From positions 496,001 to 560,000 of the forward strand of contig CAVRZD010000006.1 of NCBI GenBank assembly GCA_963725645.1: a DNA stretch of 64,000 nucleotides, given 5' to 3'. This document shows positions 7,809 through 15,170 of the stretch, piece by piece. Position 1 is the stretch's first letter. Each line of letters starts with the position of its first letter. Under the pieces are notes generated by a model. It had not been told where the DNA came from and did no database searches. It saw only the letters and a program-made list of their open reading frames with translations. This stretch comes from JALYZC01 sp963725645. GTDB taxonomy: Bacteria; Actinomycetota; Thermoleophilia; Solirubrobacterales; Solirubrobacteraceae. The position numbers and the translations under genes are program-made.

Positions 7809-8100
7809 TTGTATTGCCTCCTTCCCGGGACGTGCATCCCGTTAACACCGCATTCGCGGAAGCCGATCGGCGAGCACTCCCGACTCGCAGGATCCGCTTC
7901 GCAGCCACCGTCTCGACTACGACCCTAGTCCAGCCCACCGGCGGTGCCATCGGTAGACAACTCGGACGTCCCATCGGTAGAGAACTCGGACGTAGCGGGC
8001 TGCGCGACAGCAAGGGTTGACCGCGACAGCGAGCTAACGGCCTCTCGACTGGTCACAGGCATCCCGCTGACCTCCGCGCTGCTCCTTTCCATGCACAGCG
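7809..8100. other. Gap between the H1-like gene and the IS110 left region
   Basis: Apart from the ribosome-binding site of the minus-strand gene and the 24-base tandem repeat at 7947-7993, I see no gene here. The open frame on the minus strand across 7925-8212 has Ser/Thr-rich low-complexity content and no initiation signal, so I do not call it. Confidence 0.4.
7947..7993. repeat. 24-base direct repeat, two units
   Basis: CCATCGGTAGACAACTCGGA followed by CGTC (7947-7970) is repeated with a single C-to-G change at 7971-7993. The repeat lies just outside the proposed left region of the IS110 element; it may be a target-site feature, a binding site or slippage. Confidence 0.6.
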
Positions 8101-8257
8101 ACTCAGCCCCGGGGGCCCGGACGCTCGCTCCGGACTGAGATCCGAGCGTCTCCGCCGGCCTCCAGCTCACACTCGTGGGACTGCCATGAAGGAGGGCCTC
8201 CGTTGGTGACACGCTCGGTCGTGTTCATCAACCGAGCACCAAGGAGGCCCCCTTCAC
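8101..8257 (+). ncRNA. Candidate bridge RNA / structured left end of the IS110 element
   Basis: IS110-group elements carry a non-coding bridge RNA between their left end and the recombinase start codon. This stretch is in the right place and is structured. A perfect 8-bp stem GACGCTCG 8120-8127 / CGAGCGTC 8143-8150 encloses a 15-base loop, and the large hairpin 8188-8255 follows. I cannot map target and donor guide loops or the exact left end from one copy, so the call rests on position and structure only. Confidence 0.3.
8188..8255 (+). promoter_or_regulatory. Long hairpin that buries the transposase Shine-Dalgarno sequence
   Basis: The outer arms GAAGGAGGGCCTCCGTTGGT (from 8188) and CACCAAGGAGGCCCCCTTC (8237-8255) pair almost completely, with one bulge and one mismatch, and an inner stem GCTCGGT/ACCGAGC closes the loop. 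AAGGAGG (8241-8247), the ribosome-binding site 10 bases before ATG 8258, lies inside the 3' arm. In read-through transcripts from outside, this would block translation, a known way for insertion sequences to limit transposase. Confidence 0.6.
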
Positions 8258-9301
8258 ATGTTGCACGCTGGATTAGACCTGAGTCGAAAGAAGCTCGACG
8301 TCTGCCTGCTCTCCGGTGACGGAGAGCACTTGGACCAGCTCGCCGTCCCGCCCGACGTCGACTCGTTGAGAACCCTCGCGAGGCGGATCGAGGCGGTCCA
8401 TCGAGAGCCGGTCTGCGCCGTTATCGAGTCGATGACCGGCGCGAGGATCGTCCACGACACGCTTGAGGCCTGCGGCTGGTCGGTCGAGATCGCCGACGCC
8501 CAGAAGGTCAAGGGCCTGGCGCCGCTGGCCTGCAAGACCGACAAGATCGACTCGATGGTCCTGGCGGTGCTCTCGCACCGCGACCTGGTGCCGGCGATCT
8601 GGCTTCCCGATCCACGGGTTAGGGAGGAGCGCGAGCTCGCGCGCTTCAGGTTGCACCTCGTCAAGCACAAGTCGGCGCTCAAGTGCCGCATCCACTCGAC
8701 GCTGATCAACTTCGGCCGCGCTTGCCCGGTCACCGATCTCTTCGGGGCCGAGGGCCGAAGGCTCCTGGAACGGCTCGAGGTGCCCGAGCCCTGGCGCTCG
8801 AACGTCACCGCCTCGGTCTGCCTGATCGACGACCTCGAGCACCAGATCGCCGACATCAACCGCCGCCTCAAGGAGGACCACGCCGACCACCCCTACATCC
8901 CCTTGCTGATGAGCGTTCCTGGGATCGGCTGGGTGTTGGCCTTCACGATCGCCGGCGAGATCGGCGAGATCGAGCGGTTCGCCTCACCGGAGAAGCTCGC
9001 CGGCTACACCGGCCTGTGCCCGCGCGTCAACCAGTCAGGCGACAAGGACCGCCGCGGCCCGCTCACCAAGCACGGGCCGACCTACCTGCGCTGGGCACTG
9101 CTCGAGGCGACCATGCACGCGCTCAAGCATCCCGCCTACGCCGAGCGCTACCAGCGAAACAAGCGCCGGCTCGGCAAGCAACGCGGCGCCAAGGTGGCCC
9201 AGATCGACATCGCCCGCCGGCTTGCCCACGCGATCTGGCACATGCTTTCTCGAAGTGAGAAGTTCGCTCCCCGAGGCGCCGCTTTTCGTCTGGCGGCCTG
9301 A
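8258..9301 (+). CDS. IS110-family transposase (DEDD recombinase)
   Basis: The protein has 347 residues, the usual length. The N-terminal RuvC-like DEDD domain shows LDLSRKKLDVC (Asp7), the Glu of VIESMTG (about 62), and the Asp residues of IADAQKVK and CKTDKIDS (about 80-97). The C-terminal Transposase_20 domain starts with SVPGIGWVLA and has GYTGLCPRVNQSGDK, whose Ser-Gly matches the conserved serine that forms the DNA link in this family. These enzymes cut and join element ends and target guided by a bridge RNA. No frameshift or stop interrupts it, so it may be active. ATG 8258 follows AAGGAGG, which is hidden in a hairpin. Confidence 0.92.
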   Translation: MLHAGLDLSRKKLDVCLLSGDGEHLDQLAVPPDVDSLRTLARRIEAVHREPVCAVIESMTGARIVHDTLEACGWSVEIADAQKVKGLAPLACKTDKIDSMVLAVLSHRDLVPAIWLPDPRVREERELARFRLHLVKHKSALKCRIHSTLINFGRACPVTDLFGAEGRRLLERLEVPEPWRSNVTASVCLIDDLEHQIADINRRLKEDHADHPYIPLLMSVPGIGWVLAFTIAGEIGEIERFASPEKLAGYTGLCPRVNQSGDKDRRGPLTKHGPTYLRWALLEATMHALKHPAYAERYQRNKRRLGKQRGAKVAQIDIARRLAHAIWHMLSRSEKFAPRGAAFRLAA

Positions 9302-9578
9302 CCGCCCTTTCGGACCTGCGCCCGCGAGCGAACATCCAATTTCGCCTGATCCTCCCCACAAGGAGGCCATAGAGACATGAGCGTCGCTCCAAACCCCTGA
9401 GCCGCGAGAGGAGATTCACGCGAACTACCGACCGCAGATTGACACGAGGCCCTTCTTCATAGAGACGAAGAGCGGGAGCGCATGTCCCACGCCGCGCGAT
9501 ACAGCTGCAATCCGCGCGTCGCTTCGAGGGACGTATCGGGCCGGCGACACGGACCCCCGACGACTTGCAAGGCGCTGG
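9302..9578. other. Right flank of IS110 and gap before repeat D
   Basis: A short hairpin CCTCC 9351-9355 / GGAGG 9362-9366 lies 50 bases after the transposase stop. CAAGGAGGCC plus ACATG (9359-9380) repeats, in the same order and nearly the same spacing, the transposase initiation region at 8240-8260, but the ATG there opens only seven codons. The rest, to repeat D, shows no gene. Confidence 0.4.
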
Positions 9579-9711
9579 TGGTACCGCTTTGGTACCGGAT
9601 GCATCGTCCAATGCGTCCGAGCCGCGGCGGGACGGGGACGGTGGGGACGGCGGGGACGGCGCTGGAGGGATCTGCATCACCACTCGCCCGGTTCAAATCC
9701 GGGCGTCCCGA
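9579..9711 (+). repeat. Dispersed element copy D with perfect T-arm
   Basis: GGTACC occurs at 9580 and 9591, followed by GGATGCATCGTCCAATGCGT, then GGGACGGGGACGGTGGGGAC and further units, CGCTGGA, and the T-arm: CCCGG 9687-9691, TTCAAAT 9692-9698, CCGGG 9699-9703, acceptor CGTCCCG 9704-9710, A9711. It is 133 bases long and close to identical to copy B over its first half. The acceptor strand differs by one base (CGTCCCG instead of CGCCCCG). Confidence 0.7.
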
Positions 9712-9802
9712 TCGAGGTTCTCGGTTGGCGTTCCAGCCGTCAGCCAGACGTCACGTCGCCTACCTCGTTGCCAGGCGTGGGGAGCGCCGGATTTGGACGC
9801 AT

Positions 9803-12406
9803 CTACTTCGGTTGTCCGGCGATTCCGAGGCGCGTGGCCTCGCTGACGGCTTGGACTCGGTTGGGGACGCCGAGCTTGCGGAGGATCGCGGACACATGGT
9901 GGGCGACGGTCTTCTCCGCCACGAACAGCCGCTCGGCGATTTCGGCGTTGCGCAGTCCCTCCGCGACGAGGGTCAGGACCTCCAGCTCGCGCGGGGTGAG
10001 GTTGGCGGGATTCGCCCGCGTGGCCGCCCGTTGGCCGCGGGGCAGGTTGAGGGCGCCCCGCTCGCGAAGCCTGCGGGCGACGATCCCGGCGGCGGGTTGG
10101 GCGCCGAGTGCCTGCAGCTCACCGAGGGCGCGTTGCAGGATGGTGTCGTCGTCGGCGTCGATCAGCGCGAGCGCCGCCTCGTAGGGGCATCCCATCTTCT
10201 CCCAGCGCTTGCTCGCGCCAGCCCAATCTCCCTCCATCTCGAGGCGGTACGGCTTCTCCCCGACGCTCGGGGTGGGTTCGTCGGCGCCGGCACGCCAGCG
10301 CCAGTAGCTGAGCCCGGCCAGATAGGACGTGTCGAGACGCCGCGCATGGTCGTAGGCCAGCTCGGTTTCGGTGATCGCGGCATCGTTGCGCCCTTCGAGC
10401 CACGCCGCCTCGGCCCTGGCGATCGCGACGGGGGCGATCCATTGCTGCTCTCCTCGCGGCTCGGCGAGGGTCACGGCCTCGTCGAGCGGCCCCCACGCGT
10501 CGGGGTCTCCGCGGCGCGCGCGCACCAGCCCGAGCGCAACGAGGGCGTGGATCCGCGCGAACGGGCACTCCTCGCCGAGGCAGATCGACGCGGTCTGGGC
10601 CGCCTCGGTCCACTGCCCGTGGGCGAGCTGGATCTTCGACTGCCAGCTGAGCAGGTAATAGCGCCAGACGTCGAAGTCGCGCGTGCTGCAGTAGGCGAGC
10701 CCGTCGCGCACGTATGGTGCTGCGATCTCGTAATCACGCAGCCGACCCGCCGTGCGTACCACGATCACATACGTCATCGCCACGACATCCTCCAGGCCCG
10801 CCTGCTGAGCCAGCTCGAGCGCCTGCGCGAGCTTGTCCATACCCCCAGGCGCGCCCGTGAAGTACTCCACCCAGCCGACGATCTGCGGGGCCACGATGCG
10901 GCCGCGGGGATCATCGATCTGCTCGGCGAGGGCCTCACCGCGTCTCGCCCAAGTCATCGCCGCGGCGGGGTCCTCCGCCGCGAGCAGCAGCACCGCCATC
11001 ATCTGGTAGGCGCCAACGAGGTCCGGACCGGGGGACCCTTCGAGCAGGTCGAGCGCGTCCTGGACCGTGGTAAGAGCTGCGGGAAGGCTGCCGACCTGCC
11101 AGCGCAGCTGCGCCAAAAAGGTCAGCGTCGCCGCCTGGCTGACCGGGTCCCCGAGTTCGTCACAGCAGCGCAGCGCCTGCTCCTGCGCGGCGACGGCCTC
11201 CTCGAAGTGGGTGGTCAGGAACAGTTCCAGGGCGCGGCCGCTGAACAACGCGGCCCGCGCGTCGAGCGGCAGCAGCTCCGCGAAGCCCAGCGCCTGCCCG
11301 TAGTGGATCGCGGACTCTCGGTGCGCACCGAGTCTCGACGCCTGCGCAGCCGCCAGCGGCGCGAACTTCAACACGGCCTCCGCGTCGCCTGCCGCGTGGG
11401 CATGATGGGCGAGTCGGGCGGGGTCCGGCGTACCCTCGGGCGGTGACTCCAGCGCCGCCAACGCCGCGCGGTGAAGGGCGAGCGCGCGCTGCACCGGGAT
11501 CGACTCCTCGACGGCGCGCCGCGCCAGCTCATGGGAAAACGCCACGGCTCGTGTCCGCGTGACCACGATGCCAGACGCGATGCATTCGTCGAGATGCCGT
11601 GCGCGGTCGCTCGCGAGCGCATCCAGCAGCCACAGCTCGGCCTGACTGCCCGCCACGGCGATCGCGTCGAGCAACTCCCTGGCCCCGGGGCTCAGCCGCG
11701 CGGCGCGACCGAGCACGGCATCGCTCACCGTGGCCGGGATCTCCTCGTCCGCGGCCGCAAGCGCCTCGGTGACAAAGAACGGGTTACCCGCGGTCTTGCT
11801 GTAGAGCTCCTCGGCCAGGGACCCATGCGGCGCGGCGAGGGAGGCGACGGCCTCCGGCGAGAGCGCCGCCAGCCGAAGCCTGTCGATACGCGAAACGGCT
11901 GCGATCTCTCCAAGGACGACCCGCAGCGGGTGCCAGCGATCCAGCCCGACATCCCGGTAGGTCGCGATCACCAGCGCCGGGAGACCGTCGACGCGCCGCG
12001 CGAGCAGCCGCAGGACATCGAGGGTGGCCTCATCCGCCGCATGAACATCCTCGAGAACCAGAATCGTCGGTGGGCGCTGCTCGAGCAGACGCTCAACCCC
12101 GGCGGCGACCTCGTAAGGCACGGCTTCGCGTTGCACGGCGTCCGCCAGGTCGCCGCCCGTGATCTCCGCAATGTCGAGCAGTGGCCCGAGCGGGCGGGGT
12201 GTGAACAGCGCGTCGCACGCCCCCCACAGCACGCGTCCGGAACCCTCGGCTTGGTTGCAGAACTCCTCTACGAGCGACGTCTTGCCGATCCCGGCCTCGC
12301 CGGAAACGAGTGCCATGCGACCGCGGCCCGTCTCGACCACCGTGGCGAGGATTTCCGCCAACGTCGAGAGCTGCTCGGAACGCTCCAGCAACCCCTCTTG
12401 CTGCAC
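9803..12406 (-). CDS. LuxR-family transcriptional regulator with AAA ATPase domain (LAL type)
   Basis: This 867-residue protein has the build of large ATP-binding LuxR regulators (MalT/LAL). At the N-terminus is an AAA-like domain with LLERSEQL and Walker A GEAGIGKTS (about 36-44) and Walker B LVLEDVHAADEA (about 115-126). A long helical TPR-like middle follows (about 300-780). The C-terminus is an HTH_LuxR domain with LTPRELEVLTLVAEGLRNAEIA, then KTVAHHVSAILRKLGV. The family senses a ligand or protein in the middle part and activates transcription when ATP is bound. The start is GTG 12406. It is divergent from the small DUF4242 gene (191 bases between starts), a possible target together with the exported protein after it. 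Confidence 0.88.
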   Translation of the reverse strand: MQQEGLLERSEQLSTLAEILATVVETGRGRMALVSGEAGIGKTSLVEEFCNQAEGSGRVLWGACDALFTPRPLGPLLDIAEITGGDLADAVQREAVPYEVAAGVERLLEQRPPTILVLEDVHAADEATLDVLRLLARRVDGLPALVIATYRDVGLDRWHPLRVVLGEIAAVSRIDRLRLAALSPEAVASLAAPHGSLAEELYSKTAGNPFFVTEALAAADEEIPATVSDAVLGRAARLSPGARELLDAIAVAGSQAELWLLDALASDRARHLDECIASGIVVTRTRAVAFSHELARRAVEESIPVQRALALHRAALAALESPPEGTPDPARLAHHAHAAGDAEAVLKFAPLAAAQASRLGAHRESAIHYGQALGFAELLPLDARAALFSGRALELFLTTHFEEAVAAQEQALRCCDELGDPVSQAATLTFLAQLRWQVGSLPAALTTVQDALDLLEGSPGPDLVGAYQMMAVLLLAAEDPAAAMTWARRGEALAEQIDDPRGRIVAPQIVGWVEYFTGAPGGMDKLAQALELAQQAGLEDVVAMTYVIVVRTAGRLRDYEIAAPYVRDGLAYCSTRDFDVWRYYLLSWQSKIQLAHGQWTEAAQTASICLGEECPFARIHALVALGLVRARRGDPDAWGPLDEAVTLAEPRGEQQWIAPVAIARAEAAWLEGRNDAAITETELAYDHARRLDTSYLAGLSYWRWRAGADEPTPSVGEKPYRLEMEGDWAGASKRWEKMGCPYEAALALIDADDDTILQRALGELQALGAQPAAGIVARRLRERGALNLPRGQRAATRANPANLTPRELEVLTLVAEGLRNAEIAERLFVAEKTVAHHVSAILRKLGVPNRVQAVSEATRLGIAGQPK

Positions 12407-12596
12407 GACAAGACTCGTCTCGCTTCCGATGCTTCCACACTAACAGCGACTCCCAAACCGGCCGCGCTGCGACCTGGTCGCACCGCCCAAGATAGGTAGC
12501 CGCCGGGCGCCAATCTAGGCAACCCTCCCGATGCGGGGCGCTCGCTGCGCTCTTACCGTCGAGGCATGTTCATTTCACTACCTCGGGAGCAATGAG

Positions 12597-12869
12597 ATGC
12601 CCCGATACATCGTCCGGCGCACCTTCCCAGACGGTCTGCTGATCCCTGTCGGAAACGGCGGGGCGCAGGTCTGTCGCGCAGTGATCGCGCGGAACTTCGA
12701 GGAGGGCGTCACCTGGATCCACTCCTACGTCAGCGAGGACAAGCGCACGACGTTCTGCGTCTACGACGCCCCCAACCCCGAAGCAGTCCGAAAGACCGCG
12801 GCCCGGAACGAGCTGCCGCTCGATCAGATCACCCAGGTCCGCGTGCTCGACCCCTACCTCTACGAGTAA
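12597..12869 (+). CDS. DUF4242 (SCO4226-like nickel-binding) small protein
   Basis: The 90-residue protein matches the DUF4242 pattern nearly end to end: RYIVRRTFPDGLLIP, then GVTWIHSYVSEDKRTTFC and VYDAPNPEAVR, ending RVLDPYLYE. The Streptomyces member SCO4226 is a ferredoxin-like dimer that binds nickel; its physiological role is not settled. I placed the start at ATG 12597 because the family begins MPRYIV and CGGGAG lies 9 bases upstream; the frame is open to 12531. It is followed after 9 bases by an exported protein with its own AAGGAG site, so the two are probably one transcript. Confidence 0.85.
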   Translation: MPRYIVRRTFPDGLLIPVGNGGAQVCRAVIARNFEEGVTWIHSYVSEDKRTTFCVYDAPNPEAVRKTAARNELPLDQITQVRVLDPYLYE

Positions 12870-12878
12870 GGAGCCCCC

Positions 12879-13598
12879 ATGCTGCCCACGACGTCCAACT
12901 CGATTCTCTCGATGCCGAGAGGCCGGCGATGCCGGCAGCTCAGCATCGCGCTCGCGGCTGCGGCCGCCCTCTCCACCGCCGCGTCGACCGCCCAGGCGAA
13001 TCCCTACGCGGGTCTGGCCAACTACGCGGCCGGATACATGACCAACGGCAACAACGTCCCGCAAGGGGGAGATCGCTATCAGCCGGGCCTCGCGGGACTT
13101 GCCGATTACGCCAGGGGGTACCAGGCGGCTCACCCCTCAGCCTTCACCGCGAAGCACGGCCGCTCCACGGTCGCGTCAACGGCTCGGGGGAAGACGAACC
13201 ACCACTACACCTCGGTCATCCAGACCGCCCCGCTCTCGACCGGCGGCGGCTATCCGGCGCCCGGCGGAACCGCCGTGCTCACCGGCACGTGGAGGACGAA
13301 CCTCTACGGCAACGGCGCCGTCGTCGACCACGTCAGGATCACCGGCCACCCCACCCCCAACACGTTCACGTTCCGCGGCACGGAGGTCTGCTTCGTCGCC
13401 CTCGGCACGCTCACGGACACCTTTACCGGCACAGACACGGTACAGGCAGACGGCAGCCAGAAGGTCGTAACGCAGGGACAATTCACCGGTGGCACCGGTG
13501 CTTACCGCGGAGCCAGAGGCAGCTTCAAGTTCACCGGCTCCACGGCGTCCGGGTCGACCGTCCTCAATGGTCGCTCGGCGGGCACGATCTCGTACTGA
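12879..13598 (+). CDS. Exported protein with C-terminal allene-oxide-cyclase-barrel-like domain
   Basis: The 239-residue product starts with a long basic leader and signal peptide (to about residue 42, ending STAQA). After it comes a short internal duplication, YAGLANYAAGY and GLAGLADYARGY (about 45-80). The C-terminal half (about 115-239) has the dirigent/allene-oxide-cyclase barrel hallmark seen in many actinobacterial exported proteins: GTEVCFVALGTLTDTFTGTD, then a GQFTGGTGAYRGARG turn. Such barrels bind small hydrophobic ligands; catalysis is not shown. ATG 12879 follows AAGGAG. A strong hairpin 15 bases after the stop probably ends the transcript. Confidence 0.7.
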   Translation: MLPTTSNSILSMPRGRRCRQLSIALAAAAALSTAASTAQANPYAGLANYAAGYMTNGNNVPQGGDRYQPGLAGLADYARGYQAAHPSAFTAKHGRSTVASTARGKTNHHYTSVIQTAPLSTGGGYPAPGGTAVLTGTWRTNLYGNGAVVDHVRITGHPTPNTFTFRGTEVCFVALGTLTDTFTGTDTVQADGSQKVVTQGQFTGGTGAYRGARGSFKFTGSTASGSTVLNGRSAGTISY

Positions 13599-13612
13599 GC
13601 ACGTGGCGTAAC

Positions 13613-13641
13613 GCGCGCCCCGGCCCGCCGCCGGGGCGCGC
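13613..13641 (+). terminator. GC-rich terminator-like hairpin
   Basis: A perfect 11-bp stem, GCGCGCCCCGG 13613-13623 / CCGGGGCGCGC 13631-13641, with a 7-base loop, lies 15 bases after the exported-protein stop. No T-run follows, which is common for terminators of high-GC actinobacteria. Confidence 0.6.
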
Positions 13642-13987
13642 ACGCACGCATCGACGGCTCGCCCCAGCTGCCCAGGCGAGCGAATCCCAGCTCGCCTCGG
13701 CTCCTGCCTTCCATGCAACGCGGGAGACCGGGCGCATGACTCCGGCCTACCTGGACGACGGGCCTGAGCCGAGCGCACGATGGAGTCGGTCGATTCGACG
13801 GCGAGCCTCAGGGTTCAAAAAGCCGTCTTACCGCCCCGATTGATTGGAGGCCTCGCCCTGCCGGGGCCTTCGAAACTTTGAACGCCTCGCGTGCCAACTG
13901 TGGTACCCAGGGCGATGGGCTTGCGCCGGATCAACGAACGGACGGGGCTGCTCGTCCGTCTCGCCGTCGGTAGGGTTGCAAGCCGAC
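13642..13987. other. Intergenic region before the FAD monooxygenase
   Basis: There are about 345 bases without a gene I can support. GGGTTCAAAA and CCGCCCCGATT (13811-13841) recall the T-arm and acceptor of the dispersed element, but the stem does not form. The frame of the next gene is open from 13844, yet those residues have no FAD-domain character. Confidence 0.4.
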
Positions 13988-15160
13988 GTGAGCGTGGACG
14001 AGAACGGACGGGTGCTGGTCGTGGGAGCGGGTCCCGGCGGGCTGACGACCGCGATCGGGCTGCAGCGCGTGGGGATCCGGGCCGAGGTGTTCGAGCAGGC
14101 GTCCGAGATCAGGCCGATCGGCGCGGGCCTCGGCGTGCAGAGCAACGCGCTCAAGGCGCTGCTGCGGATCGGCGTCGGCCGCTCGCTGATCGACCGGGGA
14201 GCCGAGGTCCGCTCACTCGACGTGTACTCGAGCGGGGACCGGCTGCTCGGCCGCTTCCCGCAGGGAGAGGTCTCCGACGAATTCGGGCTTCCCACGCTCA
14301 GCGTCCTTCGCCGGGACCTCCAATTCGAGCTCATGGATGGGCTGGAGGACGGCACCCTTCATCTCGGAGCCCGGTGCGTCGGAGTGGAGCCGGACGGTGA
14401 TGGGGTCACCTTGCGCTTCGCCGACGGGGGCGAGCAGCGTGGCGCGCTGGTGGTCGGAGCGGACGGGGTCGACTCGGCGGTGAAGAGCGCGGTGATCGGA
14501 GACGTCGGGCTCACGTACTCGGGCTACTGCGGCTGGCGCTCGTGGGTGCAGCCTCCCAGCGAGGTGATGCCGGCGGGCCACTGCAACTTGATCATCGGGC
14601 GCGGAAGCGCGTTCGTCATGTTCCCGACCCTTGACGGCGTGTACTGGGGCTGCATGAGGAAGACGCCCCCCGGCGGCACCGATCAGCCCGGCATCCAAGC
14701 CGAACTGCTCGAATTCGCACGCCGATTCCCGGAGCGCACGCGGACGGTGATCGAGGCCTCGACCGAGGATGCCATCCTGCGCACCGACATCTACGATCGG
14801 GACCCGCCGGACACCTGGTACAAGGGCCGCGTGGTGCTCGTCGGCGACGCGATTCATCCGACGGCCCCCTTCGTCGGCCAGGGCGCCGGGATCGCGATCG
14901 AGGACGGGGTCGTGCTCGCCAAGGAGCTCTCGTTGACGAACGGCCTGCGCGACCGGAGCATGATCGACGCTGCGCTGCAGGCCTACCAGAGGCGGCGCGC
15001 CGGGCGCGCCCACTGGATGGTCATGCAGGGCCGCCGGAGGGGTCAGCTCTGCTCGCTCGAGAACCCGGTGCTGTGTGGAGCTCGTGACACGCTGCTGAGG
15101 CTGATCCCCACCAGCATGTGGCGGAAGCAGCTCCGCGACCTCGTGATGTACGACGTGTAG
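13988..15160 (+). CDS. FAD-dependent monooxygenase (group A, PHBH/UbiH-like)
   Basis: From GTG 13988 the protein has 390 residues. The Rossmann motif VLVVGAGPGGLTTAIGL sits at about 8-24, followed by an acidic FEQA turn. The mid-chain VVGADGVDSAVK is the DG motif, and GDAIHPTAPFVGQGAGIAIE (about 288-307) is the GD motif of group A aromatic hydroxylases. Such enzymes use NAD(P)H, FAD and O2 to hydroxylate aromatic or polyketide substrates. The extra 48 residues of open frame upstream look like intergenic translation. The stop lies 10 bases from the stop of the convergent halogenase-like gene, a neighbour with a related flavin fold. Confidence 0.85.
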   Translation: MSVDENGRVLVVGAGPGGLTTAIGLQRVGIRAEVFEQASEIRPIGAGLGVQSNALKALLRIGVGRSLIDRGAEVRSLDVYSSGDRLLGRFPQGEVSDEFGLPTLSVLRRDLQFELMDGLEDGTLHLGARCVGVEPDGDGVTLRFADGGEQRGALVVGADGVDSAVKSAVIGDVGLTYSGYCGWRSWVQPPSEVMPAGHCNLIIGRGSAFVMFPTLDGVYWGCMRKTPPGGTDQPGIQAELLEFARRFPERTRTVIEASTEDAILRTDIYDRDPPDTWYKGRVVLVGDAIHPTAPFVGQGAGIAIEDGVVLAKELSLTNGLRDRSMIDAALQAYQRRRAGRAHWMVMQGRRRGQLCSLENPVLCGARDTLLRLIPTSMWRKQLRDLVMYDV

Positions 15161-15170
15161 GAGCGCGCGG

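Larger units (their letters stand above)
8101..9370 (+). mobile_element. IS110-family insertion sequence (boundaries approximate)
   Basis: The element is defined by the intact transposase gene 8258-9301. The limits given take in the structured left region and the right-hand hairpin at 9351-9366. IS110 elements lack terminal inverted repeats and usually make no target duplication, so exact ends cannot be fixed from one copy. It sits between repeat copies C and D, in the accessory part of the window. Confidence 0.5.

Noticed and set aside
7925..8212. Possible 95-residue protein on the minus strand left of IS110
   Set aside because: Ser/Thr/Ala-rich low complexity, no ribosome-binding site, and it overlaps the structured left end of the element.
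13811..13841. GGGTTCAAAA plus CCGCCCCGATT resembling another T-arm/acceptor of the dispersed element
   Set aside because: The 3' T-stem does not pair and the spacing is six bases too long; no GGTACC pair or G tract lies in front.
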